This document shows positions 53,218-60,485 of a stretch of 64,000 bases of DNA, in pieces (the stretch's first letter is position 1; each line of letters starts with the position of its first letter). Position numbers and translations under genes: made by a program. The stretch spans positions 811,008 through 875,007 of the forward strand of contig NZ_CADFEB010000001.1 of the NCBI RefSeq assembly GCF_902833085.1, in the 5' to 3' direction. The DNA comes from Burkholderia ubonensis (GTDB taxonomy: Bacteria; Pseudomonadota; Gammaproteobacteria; Burkholderiales; Burkholderiaceae). The notes below the pieces were generated by a model, which saw nothing but the letters and a program-made list of their open reading frames with translations, was not told the origin of the DNA and made no database searches.

Positions 53218-55030
53218 AGCCCATCTGGGATTGTCTGCGTTCTATCACGACAGCGCCGCGGCACTGGTCGTGGATGGTATTCCCGTCGCCGCTGCGCAGG
53301 AGGAGCGTTTCACGCGCAAGCGTCATGATTCCGCGTTTCCGAGGAACGCCATACGTTATTGCCTGAGCGAGGCGGGGATGCAACTGTCCGACCTTGCATC
53401 GGTGACCTATTACGAAGAGTCGAACGTCAAGTTTCGACGCATGCTGTCGTCCTTCGGCAGTGCCGGGCCAGGCGGATTTCCGGCGTTTTCCCGGGTTCTG
53501 CCTCAATGGCTTCAATGGAAGCGCAACGTGCTGCGCACGGTGGATCGGGAACTCGATCAACTGGGATTGGGCCGCGGCCCTCGCGCGACCGCCATTCCTC
53601 ATCATCGCTCGCACGCGGCCTCGGCGTTTTTTGCGTCGCCATTCGACAATGCGGCCGTTCTCTGCATCGACGGCGTCGGCGAGTGGCATACCACGAGCAT
53701 CTGGCGCGGTGCGAGCGACCGGCTGGACCTGGTCGCTTCGATTTCCTATCCGCATTCGCTCGGGTTGCTGTACTCCGCCTTTACGGAGTTCTGCGGCTTC
53801 AAGGTCGACTCCGGAGAATACAAGCTGATGGGGCTGGCGCCCTATGGTGAGCCGCGTTACGCGGAACGTATTCTCGACCATGTCGTGAGCCTGAAGGCGG
53901 ATGGCTCGTTCTCGTTGAATCTCGATTATTTCGAATTTCTGCGCGGGCACCGCATGACGGGGCCGGCCTTCGAGCGGCTGTTCGACGGTCCCGCCCGTGC
54001 GCCGGAGGCGCCGCTTACACAACGGGAATGCGACATCGCAGCGTCGATCCAGGCCGTTACCGATCGCGCGGTGCTGGGCCTGGTGCGCGAAGCCAGGAAC
54101 CTCACCGGCGCGACCCATCTCTGTCTGGCAGGCGGGGTTGCGTTGAACTGCGTGGCCAACGGTGAAATCGATCGGTCGGGCCTGTTCGACCGCCTATGGG
54201 TGCAGCCGGCCGCGGGCGATGCGGGGTGTGCATTGGGCGCGGCGCTGGATACCGCCGTCAAGCAGGATGGTCGTCCGCCCGTGTCGGCCGGTGACGCGAT
54301 GAGCGGCGCTTACCTCGGACCGCAATTTTCCGATGACGAGATCGTCGACTTTCTGAAGTCCGAAGGGCATCGGTACGAGCGACTCGACGAAGGCGAACTG
54401 CTCGATACCGTTGCCGCCGCGCTCGAAGAGGGGAAGGTTGTCGGGTGGTTTCAGGGGCGCATGGAGTTCGGCCCGCGCGCGCTCGGCGCACGCTCCATTC
54501 TGGGTGATCCGCGCAATTCCGGGATGCAGCGCACGATGAATCTGAAGATCAAGTTCAGGGAATCGTTTCGCCCGTTCGCGCCTTCCGTTCTCGAAGAGGA
54601 TTCCCATACCTGTTTCGAGCTCGAGAACGAGAGTCCGTACATGCTGGTGGTCGCGCCCGTGTCGGCGGCGATTCGCGAGCGCGACACGCCCCGGCGCTCG
54701 CTCGGCTGCATCAATGACGTCAGGTCCGATCTTCCTGCCATCACCCATGTCGACTTCTCGGCGCGCGTGCAAACCGTGACGGACGCCCGCAACGGCCGCT
54801 ATGCCCGGCTGTTGAAGACCTTCAAGGCCCGGACGGGCTGCCCGGTGCTGGTGAACACGTCGTTCAACGTGCGCGGCGAGCCGATCGTATGTACGCCGCA
54901 GGAGGCCTTCCGCTGTTTCATGCGGACCGAGATCGACCTGTTGGTACTCGGGTCATGTGTTCTATTCAAATCGGAGCAGGCGGAGCTGGTCGAAACATCC
55001 GACTGGCGCGCCGAGATACCGCTCGACTGA
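53210..55030 (+). CDS. NodU/CmcH-type carbamoyltransferase
   Basis: The 606-residue product transfers carbamoyl from carbamoyl phosphate to a hydroxyl group. The N-terminal Kae1-like domain has GLSAFYHDSAAAL, IPHHRSHAASAFF (His131, His132, His135) and CIDGVGEW. The C-terminal YrdC-like domain has FQGRMEFGPRALGARSILGD and NTSFNVRGEPIVC. It is of normal length. Overlap with the HDO gene argues that both act on the same compound. Such enzymes decorate antibiotics and Nod factors. Confidence 0.93.
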   Translation: MPKAHLGLSAFYHDSAAALVVDGIPVAAAQEERFTRKRHDSAFPRNAIRYCLSEAGMQLSDLASVTYYEESNVKFRRMLSSFGSAGPGGFPAFSRVLPQWLQWKRNVLRTVDRELDQLGLGRGPRATAIPHHRSHAASAFFASPFDNAAVLCIDGVGEWHTTSIWRGASDRLDLVASISYPHSLGLLYSAFTEFCGFKVDSGEYKLMGLAPYGEPRYAERILDHVVSLKADGSFSLNLDYFEFLRGHRMTGPAFERLFDGPARAPEAPLTQRECDIAASIQAVTDRAVLGLVREARNLTGATHLCLAGGVALNCVANGEIDRSGLFDRLWVQPAAGDAGCALGAALDTAVKQDGRPPVSAGDAMSGAYLGPQFSDDEIVDFLKSEGHRYERLDEGELLDTVAAALEEGKVVGWFQGRMEFGPRALGARSILGDPRNSGMQRTMNLKIKFRESFRPFAPSVLEEDSHTCFELENESPYMLVVAPVSAAIRERDTPRRSLGCINDVRSDLPAITHVDFSARVQTVTDARNGRYARLLKTFKARTGCPVLVNTSFNVRGEPIVCTPQEAFRCFMRTEIDLLVLGSCVLFKSEQAELVETSDWRAEIPLD

Positions 55031-55050
55031 ACGACCGGGACGACACAGAT

Positions 55051-55200
55051 ATGCTCAGAGTGATGACGTTTCTTCTCTATTCGCTTGTCTTCATTCCTGT
55101 TTGGGCATGGCGGAGACTGACGGGCGGTTCGCGTTTCGGCCGCCGGTTCCATGCCCGGAATTCCACGTGGGATGTGCAGGCGTCTTCCCGAACCCGATAG
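55051..55200 (+). CDS. 49-residue small membrane protein, SxtJ-tail-like
   Basis: The peptide has one hydrophobic helix (MLRVMTFLLYSLVFIPVWAW) followed by RRLTGGSRFGRRFHARNSTW. This is the order I remember from the C-terminal end of SxtJ-family proteins next to carbamoyltransferases: L-x-Y-x-L-V-x-x-P, then R-L-x-G and R-R-F, then an aromatic residue. The gene lies 20 bp after the carbamoyltransferase gene. If the resemblance is real, this and the 31-residue peptide are reduced versions of the two small proteins of the carbamoyltransferase/SGNH module. Confidence 0.55.
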   Translation: MLRVMTFLLYSLVFIPVWAWRRLTGGSRFGRRFHARNSTWDVQASSRTR

Positions 55201-55364
55201 ACGTCCGTGCAAAAAGCAGGATGTCGAATCAACTGTCGATCGTTGATCCGGACCGGTAGGAAACGGTCCGGGAATCCGGTCGCATCCGGTCCGGCGGAGT
55301 CGCGATGCGACGAGGCCGGCGATAGCCCATGTGGGTGTCCATAGAAAAAAAGAGGGTAGACGAT

Positions 55365-57035
55365 ATGCGCGGGAGTTGCGGAAAAAGTAATGCAGGTCGC
55401 CATTTGATGCGGGCCGCACTGCTATGGACGGGGGTCGTCGCCGGCTTGGCAGGGTACGGGGCTTCGGCGCGTGCCGCCACCGACGACGATGCGCAGCAAA
55501 GCGAGCAATGCAGCCGGCTTCGGCAGGCGCATATCAAGGACACGCGAGTCGAACTTGCGCAGATAGTGCCGGCCCAGAGCCGTTTCGAGAATGTCGACGG
55601 CACCGTCGCGGTGACCAGTGCACCGGTTTGCCGCGTCGTGGCGACGGTCAGCACCGCGCCCAAGCGCAAGCTCGGCATCGAGGTCTGGCTGCCGCTGGAC
55701 TGGAACGGTCGACTGCTCGGCACCGGCAAGAGCGGGTTCGGCGGTTTCATCGACTATAGCGAGCTGACGTCGGCCGCCACGCGCGGGTTTGCCGCGGTCA
55801 ATGGCGATACCGGCTACAAAGGGAGCGGCTCGGGCGAACCCGGCAAGCGCCTTGACTGGGCGGCAGACCCGGAAGTGCTGCGCGACTGGGCCTATCTGTC
55901 GGTCCATCCGATGACCGTTGCCGCGAAGGAAATCATTCAGGCGTACTACGGCCGGGGTGCGAAGTATTCGTACTTCAGCGGCTGCGGCGGCGTCGAGGCG
56001 ATGCGGGAGGTTGAAGATTTTCCGGATGATTATGACGGCGTGGATGCCAGATCGCCTGGCCTGTACTACAGCCAGTTGATGCAGAGCTTTCTTTGGGGGG
56101 CGATGCTTCCTGCACGGCAGCCCGACGCGCTGTTGACGACGGACGCGCTCGCGTTGCTCAATCGCGCGGTGTTGCAACACTGCGGTGGCGCGCATGCGCT
56201 CGCAGACGGTTTTCTCGACGACCCGTCGCAATGCCGCTTCGATCCCGCCGAGCTGCAGTGCAAGAGCGGCGACGCCAGCCAGGCGAATTGCTTGAGCGCG
56301 GCGCAGGTGCAGCAGGCGAAGCGGTTGTATTCGCCGGTCCGTAACGCGCTGACGGGCGAGCTGATCTACCCGGGTTTCGCGCGAGGCAGCGAGCGGGGGT
56401 GGGCGGGCATCCAGAATCAACTTGCCGCCTACTACGCGCAGCCGCTGCTCGCTAGTTCGGTCTTTGGCGATGCGCGCTGGGATTGGACCACATTCGATTT
56501 CGGTGCGGACGCCACGCGCGTCGATCGACACCTTTCGCCGATCGTCAACGCCACCAATCCCGACATTTCACGTTTCGCGGCGCGCGGCGGCAAGCTGATC
56601 ATGACTCAGGGATGGGCGGATGCGATCAATGCGCCGACCCGGCCGATCGAGTATTTCAACAAGGTCGCCGAAAGGGCGGGCGGCGTGGAGGGCGCGCGGC
56701 GATCGTTTCGATTGATCATGGTGCCGGGCATGGGGCATTGCGGTCACGGACCGGGACCGACGACGTTGGGCGGATCGTCCCCGCCCACGGAATACAGCCC
56801 CGACCGCGACGTCGTCAGCGCGTTGCAGGATTGGGTCGAACGCGGCAAGGCGCCGGATCGTTTCATCTCGACGAAGTACGCGAACGACGATCCGAACGAC
56901 GGCGTGAAGTTCGAGCGCGCGGTGTGTGCCTATCCGCTGCAGGCGCGCTACAAGGGCTCGGGCAGCCGTCAGCTCGCCAGCAGTTTCAGTTGCGTCGAAG
57001 CCGATGCCGAATCGGCGGGCGTGGCCAACCGCTGA
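55365..57035 (+). CDS. Tannase/feruloyl esterase-family protein lacking the catalytic serine
   Basis: The 556-residue product has a signal peptide ending in ASARAA and the tannase fold: VEVWLP-like IEVWLPLDWNGR, GFAAVNGDTG, YFSGCGGVEAMREVEDFPDDYDGV, GWADAINAP and VPGMGHCGHGPG. Active members have GCSTGG, with the nucleophile Ser after a Cys that bonds to the Cys beside the catalytic His. Here the segment is SGCGG at residues 205-209: Cys207 is kept but Ser-Thr is missing, a two-codon deletion at about 55985. The Asp and His regions remain. It may be inactive or have a new role. ATG 55365 has GAGGGT upstream; 55329 and 55407 are alternatives. Confidence 0.85.
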   Translation: MRGSCGKSNAGRHLMRAALLWTGVVAGLAGYGASARAATDDDAQQSEQCSRLRQAHIKDTRVELAQIVPAQSRFENVDGTVAVTSAPVCRVVATVSTAPKRKLGIEVWLPLDWNGRLLGTGKSGFGGFIDYSELTSAATRGFAAVNGDTGYKGSGSGEPGKRLDWAADPEVLRDWAYLSVHPMTVAAKEIIQAYYGRGAKYSYFSGCGGVEAMREVEDFPDDYDGVDARSPGLYYSQLMQSFLWGAMLPARQPDALLTTDALALLNRAVLQHCGGAHALADGFLDDPSQCRFDPAELQCKSGDASQANCLSAAQVQQAKRLYSPVRNALTGELIYPGFARGSERGWAGIQNQLAAYYAQPLLASSVFGDARWDWTTFDFGADATRVDRHLSPIVNATNPDISRFAARGGKLIMTQGWADAINAPTRPIEYFNKVAERAGGVEGARRSFRLIMVPGMGHCGHGPGPTTLGGSSPPTEYSPDRDVVSALQDWVERGKAPDRFISTKYANDDPNDGVKFERAVCAYPLQARYKGSGSRQLASSFSCVEADAESAGVANR

Positions 57036-57106
57036 GTGCGTTCGCTGGATGGAGAACACCAGATCGAAGAGGCGGCGCAGCGAAGCGCGGCGCGCGGCCG
57101 GCCGGC

Positions 57107-57271
57107 GTGGCGGATGCCGAGGTGACCGCCTCCTCGATCTACATCGAAGTTCGTGACCGCGTGTTGGTCAAATGGATCGTGAACGTAAATGCGGACGATG
57201 CGGAGTGCCTGAACTATCTGATGATAAAGTGGACCGTCCGCGCGGCCGTCGCGGACAAACAAATGCTTTGA
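57107..57271 (+). pseudogene. Short open frame, possible gene remnant
   Basis: From a GTG at 57107 a 54-residue frame reads into EVTASSIYIEVRDRVLVKWI and ends 12 bp before the muramidase gene. The amino acid mix looks like real protein and the segment is less GC-rich than upstream, but there is no Shine-Dalgarno sequence and I do not recognise it. It may be the tail of a gene cut off by the junction with the tannase region. Confidence 0.3.
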
Positions 57272-57283
57272 GAGGGCGAATAG

Positions 57284-57784
57284 ATGGCAAACGAGAATAT
57301 GCACTTGAGCCAGGCCGGCTGGACCGCGCTGCGCACCCGCGAGCACGCGGTGATGGCCTACTACAACGACGTGGCAAATAATTGCACGTACGGCGTCGGC
57401 ACGCTGGCGCATACCGGCCCGTGCACGCCCGAGGAACTGGCACGGCCGGTGACTGCGGCGCAGGTGAATGCGCAGCTCGCCGCACGCGTCAGCCGGGCCG
57501 AAGCCGCGGTGCGCCGGAACGTCACCACCCGCGAACTCACGCAGGACCAGTTCGACGAACTCGTCAGCTACACGTACAACGCTGGCGACACCGGCGCGCG
57601 CGCCGCGCTGCAAGCTGCGAACCAGAACAACGACGCCGGCGTCGTATCCCACATGAATCAGCGCGTCTACGTCCATCCGCGCGATGCGAACGGCCGACGT
57701 CTCGCGCCCGTTCGTTCGAACGGACTCGTGAATCGACGGCGCCTTGAAACCGCTCCGTTCCGCCGTCAGCCGGGTGCACAATGA
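57284..57784 (+). CDS. GH24 lysozyme-type muramidase, likely type VI effector
   Basis: The 166-residue product has Glu20 (TREHAV), Asp29 (YYNDVA) and Thr35 (CTYGVGT). The spacings are those of the T4 lysozyme triad (Glu11, Asp20, Thr26). DQFDELVSYTYNAGD is the typical second block of GH24 phage-type lysozymes. It should cut the glycan chains of peptidoglycan. There is no signal peptide, holin or spanin. Its stop overlaps the start of a periplasmic LprI-like gene, so an exported effector with its immunity gene is more likely than a phage lysis gene. Confidence 0.85.
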   Translation: MANENMHLSQAGWTALRTREHAVMAYYNDVANNCTYGVGTLAHTGPCTPEELARPVTAAQVNAQLAARVSRAEAAVRRNVTTRELTQDQFDELVSYTYNAGDTGARAALQAANQNNDAGVVSHMNQRVYVHPRDANGRRLAPVRSNGLVNRRRLETAPFRRQPGAQ

Positions 57785-58203
57785 GAAAGTTCGCTTTTGG
57801 GCTGCTCTTGCTGGCATCCGCCACCGCATTCGCCGAGCAGACGCCGGCCGATGAGATTTCGGCCCGCAGCGGGCTGCCGGCGAGCGAGGTCAGCGCGCTG
57901 CTTGCCGACTGCGAGTCAAACCAGACGAGCATGAATTTTTGCGCGTGGCGCGACCAAATCGTCGCCGAGCGGGAACTGCAGCATGTCGTTGATCGGCAGG
58001 CCAGCGAGCACCCGGAGCGCAAGGCCGCGCTCGACGCGAAGATCGCGAAATGGAAGAAGGCGCGCGACGCCTCATGCGAGAAGTCGGCACGCAAGGAGTG
58101 GGGGGAAGGCTCGATGCGCCCTGCGGCGCAGGCGATTTGCGCGACGGCGTCGACGAAGAAGATGACCAAGCGGCTCTCTACACCGGATCGCAAGGCTTCG
58201 TAA
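57781..58203 (+). CDS. LprI/DUF1311-like periplasmic protein, probable immunity protein
   Basis: The 140-residue product has a signal peptide (MRKFAFGLLLLASATAFA). The region DCESNQTSMNFCAWRDQIVAERELQ has Cys44, Cys54 and the M-N-x-C-A pattern of the LprI lysozyme inhibitor family. A charged helix and two more cysteines follow. It should reside in the periplasm, where it can bind and block the muramidase encoded just before. The ATGA overlap ensures balanced production of the pair. Confidence 0.8.
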   Translation: MRKFAFGLLLLASATAFAEQTPADEISARSGLPASEVSALLADCESNQTSMNFCAWRDQIVAERELQHVVDRQASEHPERKAALDAKIAKWKKARDASCEKSARKEWGEGSMRPAAQAICATASTKKMTKRLSTPDRKAS

Positions 58204-58361
58204 TGGCGGCTCACCCACCGTATTCCGTCGTGCTCTCCTTCGCGGGAGACTGTTTCGACGTACGAGCCGTTGAGCGGGAAAAGATCGCGGCCGCCACTGC
58301 CGGCTCGCTCGCGATACCGATCTTGCTCGACGACTTCGATTACAAGCCAGCGAACCGATAG
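58203..58361 (+). pseudogene. Short TIR-like remnant
   Basis: A 52-residue frame overlaps the LprI-like stop. Its beginning, PYSVVLSFAGDCFDVRAVER, resembles the first strand and loop of bacterial TIR domains (x-V-x-L-S-F-A-G-E/D-x-R). The rest does not continue the fold, apart from a possible IPILLDDFDY strand. It is probably the broken start of a TIR-domain gene, lost next to the tRNA. Confidence 0.4.
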
Positions 58362-58464
58362 TTCATCCGCCGATTCTTTGCCCCGGACATATCGAACTGA
58401 AGGTAAATCCGGCCGCCCGGCATTTACCGGTTGTCTACCGACTAACCCGAAACATCGCGGAACG

Positions 58465-58496
58465 AAAAAACCCGCGAAGCCTAGAGCTGTCGCGGG
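58465..58496 (-). terminator. Rho-independent terminator after tRNA-Leu
   Basis: Read on the minus strand, CCCGCGA and TCGCGGG form a 7-bp stem around a 12-nt loop and are followed by six T. It lies 37 bp after the tRNA 3' end. Four T on the opposite side may let it stop transcription from the left as well. Confidence 0.8.
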
Positions 58497-58532
58497 TTTT
58501 CGAACATCTCCGGAACTGTCCGGAATAATTCT

Positions 58533-58617
58533 TGGTGCTCAGGGCGGGACTCGAACCCGCACGCCTCTCGGCGCTACCCCCTCAAGATAGTGCGTCTACC
58601 AATTCCGCCACCTGAGC
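58533..58617 (-). tRNA. tRNA-Leu (anticodon GAG)
   Basis: The minus strand gives an 85-nt cloverleaf with acceptor stem GCTCAGG/CCTGAGC, D-arm GGAATTGGTAGAC, anticodon loop TTGAGGG between CTATC and GGTAG, a long variable arm as expected for leucine, T-arm GGGTTCGAGTCCC and an encoded CCA end. The 3' end points to the accessory genes at 57-58.4 kb, which is the usual orientation for an island, but I found no repeat of the tRNA end on the left. Confidence 0.95.
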
Positions 58618-58716
58618 AAGAGGGGACGGATTGTAACGGGTAAATGATCGTTTGTGAATACTTTGTGTCGGGAAGCTGACTGAGCGCCAACGGCGGTTGC
58701 GTCGTGGCGCGGAAAG

Positions 58717-59004
58717 TCATTCCGGCTCCTCGAGCGATCGGGCCGGCGGGGAATCGATCGACAGCCACGGCTGCCAGGCGGGATACCACGCATGCTGCCA
58801 GCGCTGCACGAAGTCGGCCCACAGCGCAAACGACGGTGCGAGCGGAAACAGGCCGGTCTGCAGCAGCCATTGCGCCGCGGCGTCGAACGACGGCGTCGCG
58901 GTGATGTGGATGGTCATGGCTTCCGCGTTCCGTTCCGGGAATTCGTGCCGCGTGATCTCGACGTCGACCGACGGCAGGTGAGCAGTCAGTTTCGTTTCGC
59001 CCAT
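58717..59004 (-). CDS. Small conserved-type protein of unknown function
   Basis: The 95-residue product (GETKLTAHLPSVDVEITRHE at the start) is Trp-rich in its second half (FVQRWQHAWYPAWQPWL). No motif is recognised. The ATG at 59004 has GAGGTTGG upstream. It lies between FmdB and the tRNA on the same strand. The regular codon bias supports a real core gene. Confidence 0.6.
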   Translation of the reverse strand: MGETKLTAHLPSVDVEITRHEFPERNAEAMTIHITATPSFDAAAQWLLQTGLFPLAPSFALWADFVQRWQHAWYPAWQPWLSIDSPPARSLEEPE

Positions 59005-59070
59005 GTCCAACCTCGGGTTGATGCGACGGCCTGCGCTTCCGTCGGTGGCAGATCGACATTCATCGCGGGA

Positions 59071-59235
59071 TCAGCTCTTTCTGGTCGTCTTCGGAACGAA
59101 TGTCGTAGGCACATGCTGAACCTGTTCGCTTCCACAATCGGGGCAGCGCGGATGAGCCGTTTGATGGTCGGCGAGATGCTCGACGCTCTCGAACGTTTTG
59201 CCGCACTTTTCGCAACGATATTGGTAGGTCGGCAT
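59071..59235 (-). CDS. FmdB-type zinc ribbon protein
   Basis: The 54-residue product begins MPTYQYRCEKCGKTFE and has a second pair in RCPDCGSEQV. The two Cys-x2-Cys pairs form a zinc ribbon of the FmdB family, thought to be a regulatory or binding module. CGGAGGAT precedes the ATG. The length is at the short end of the family. Confidence 0.88.
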   Translation of the reverse strand: MPTYQYRCEKCGKTFESVEHLADHQTAHPRCPDCGSEQVQHVPTTFVPKTTRKS

Positions 59236-59354
59236 GGCAATCCTCCGGTAGCGGAACAGCGTGCAACCACTAGTATGGTTCGTAGAAACGCGAACTCGAT
59301 ATTGCAATGAACCCGCATGGATTCGAATGCGGGGCTCGACCGGGAGGACCACGC

Positions 59355-59657
59355 ATGGAACCTGACGACATTGGGCTCGAAACCCGGCTGGTGCGCGTGC
59401 GCGGCGTGGTGCAGGGGATCGGCTACCGCGAAGCGTGCGTGCGGCATGCGACGGGGATGGGCGTGACCGGCTGGGTGAGGAATCGCATGGACGGATCGGT
59501 GGAGGCGATGCTGCAAGGCTCGCCGAAGCAGCTCGACGAGATGTGCGCATGGATGAGCGAGGGGATGCCCGCCGCGCTCGTCGACGGAGTCGACGTGACC
59601 GAGGTGCGGCCGCCGGTTGCGCGCCTCGACGGCTTCGATCGGCTGCCTACGCTGTGA
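59355..59657 (+). CDS. acyP: Acylphosphatase
   Basis: The 100-residue product has RVRGVVQGIGYREACVRHA with the phosphate-binding loop and catalytic Arg, and VTGWVRNRMDGSVEAMLQG with the catalytic Asn. It hydrolyses acyl phosphates such as acetyl phosphate. The ATG at 59355 has GGGAGGA upstream; an upstream in-frame ATG would add 16 residues of poor quality. Confidence 0.93.
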   Translation: MEPDDIGLETRLVRVRGVVQGIGYREACVRHATGMGVTGWVRNRMDGSVEAMLQGSPKQLDEMCAWMSEGMPAALVDGVDVTEVRPPVARLDGFDRLPTL

Positions 59658-59676
59658 TGGGACGAATCCCCCCCAC

Positions 59677-60111
59677 TTACTGAACCGCCGTCACCGGAAT
59701 ATTCGAAATCCGCACGAGCCGGTCGAGCACGCTGCGGCGGAACAGCGACATCACGCTATGAAGCGGATCGTGGCGCGGGGCGACGACGACGATTTCATCG
59801 CAGCCGTGCTCGGCGGCCACGGCTGCGATGGTATCGGCGACCGGGCCGACCTTCATGACGACCCGATATGCGACGCCGGCATCCTTCAGGATCCGCTCGG
59901 CCTTCGCCAGCTCGCCTTCCGAGAAATGCTGCTCGATCTCGCGCAGCCGCGACAGCGGATGGTAGGCCTCGAGCCGGGTCGATTCCAGCGGAGGCTGGAC
60001 GTTGAGCAACACGATTTCCGACGCGCACCGTTCCCGGTAGAGGAAGGTCGCATGGCGCACCGCCTGCAGCGAGCGGGACGAGTGGCCGACCGGAACCAGC
60101 AGCTTGAGCAT
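59677..60111 (-). CDS. Universal stress protein
   Basis: The 144-residue product has the Usp fold: KLLVPVGHSSRSLQAVRHA at the start, EIVLLNV, then AAEHGCDEIVVVAPRH and the last strand NIPVTAV. The usual ATP-binding G-x2-G-x9-G(S/T) loop is changed, so nucleotide binding is uncertain. Burkholderia often places such genes under low-oxygen control, but I found no FNR box in its promoter region. Confidence 0.85.
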   Translation of the reverse strand: MLKLLVPVGHSSRSLQAVRHATFLYRERCASEIVLLNVQPPLESTRLEAYHPLSRLREIEQHFSEGELAKAERILKDAGVAYRVVMKVGPVADTIAAVAAEHGCDEIVVVAPRHDPLHSVMSLFRRSVLDRLVRISNIPVTAVQ

Positions 60112-60485
60112 GAGTGACGTCCGACGAATGAGATGCTTGCAGGGTAGCGCGCGGCCGCCCGGAGCGATCTAAAGAGATCGGGCGGCGACGTAAAAATGTC
60201 GTTAACACGCCCGGCGTCCGGCGACCAGACCATGTTCTGTTAATTAGAAATATAAGAAATTTAAGTTTATGCGCATAAACGTTTTCACCGGCCCCGGCAC
60301 CCGTGCCGCGGCGATTCAGTCGAAACCGCAATGAGTCCGCCGGGAAAATATCGGGAGTCGCCGGGGCGGCGTCGCGTAGAGTAGAGCGTCAGCGGCGGCG
60401 CGACGCACATCCGGCCCCGCGCGGGCTTCGCGCGGCGGCCGTCCGTGCCGCCCGCCATCCGTGTCCGTTTTCCAGGAGACCTCGC
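60112..60485. promoter_or_regulatory. Divergent region with two palindromes
   Basis: This 374-bp region between the stress protein and the amidase has no gene. It contains CGATCT-aaag-AGATCG at 60165-60180 and, in an AT-rich patch, GTTTATGCGCATAAAC at 60265-60280, a perfect 16-bp palindrome. The second is a good candidate operator or nucleoid-protein site. Confidence 0.45.

Noticed and set aside
57284..58203. Prophage lysis cassette
   Set aside because: The GH24 enzyme is phage-like, but there is no holin, spanin, terminase or structural gene. The partner is a periplasmic LprI-like protein, which phages do not need.
58533..58617. Integrative element attached at tRNA-Leu
   Set aside because: No integrase gene and no direct repeat of the tRNA 3' end were found to the left. 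The position is suggestive only.
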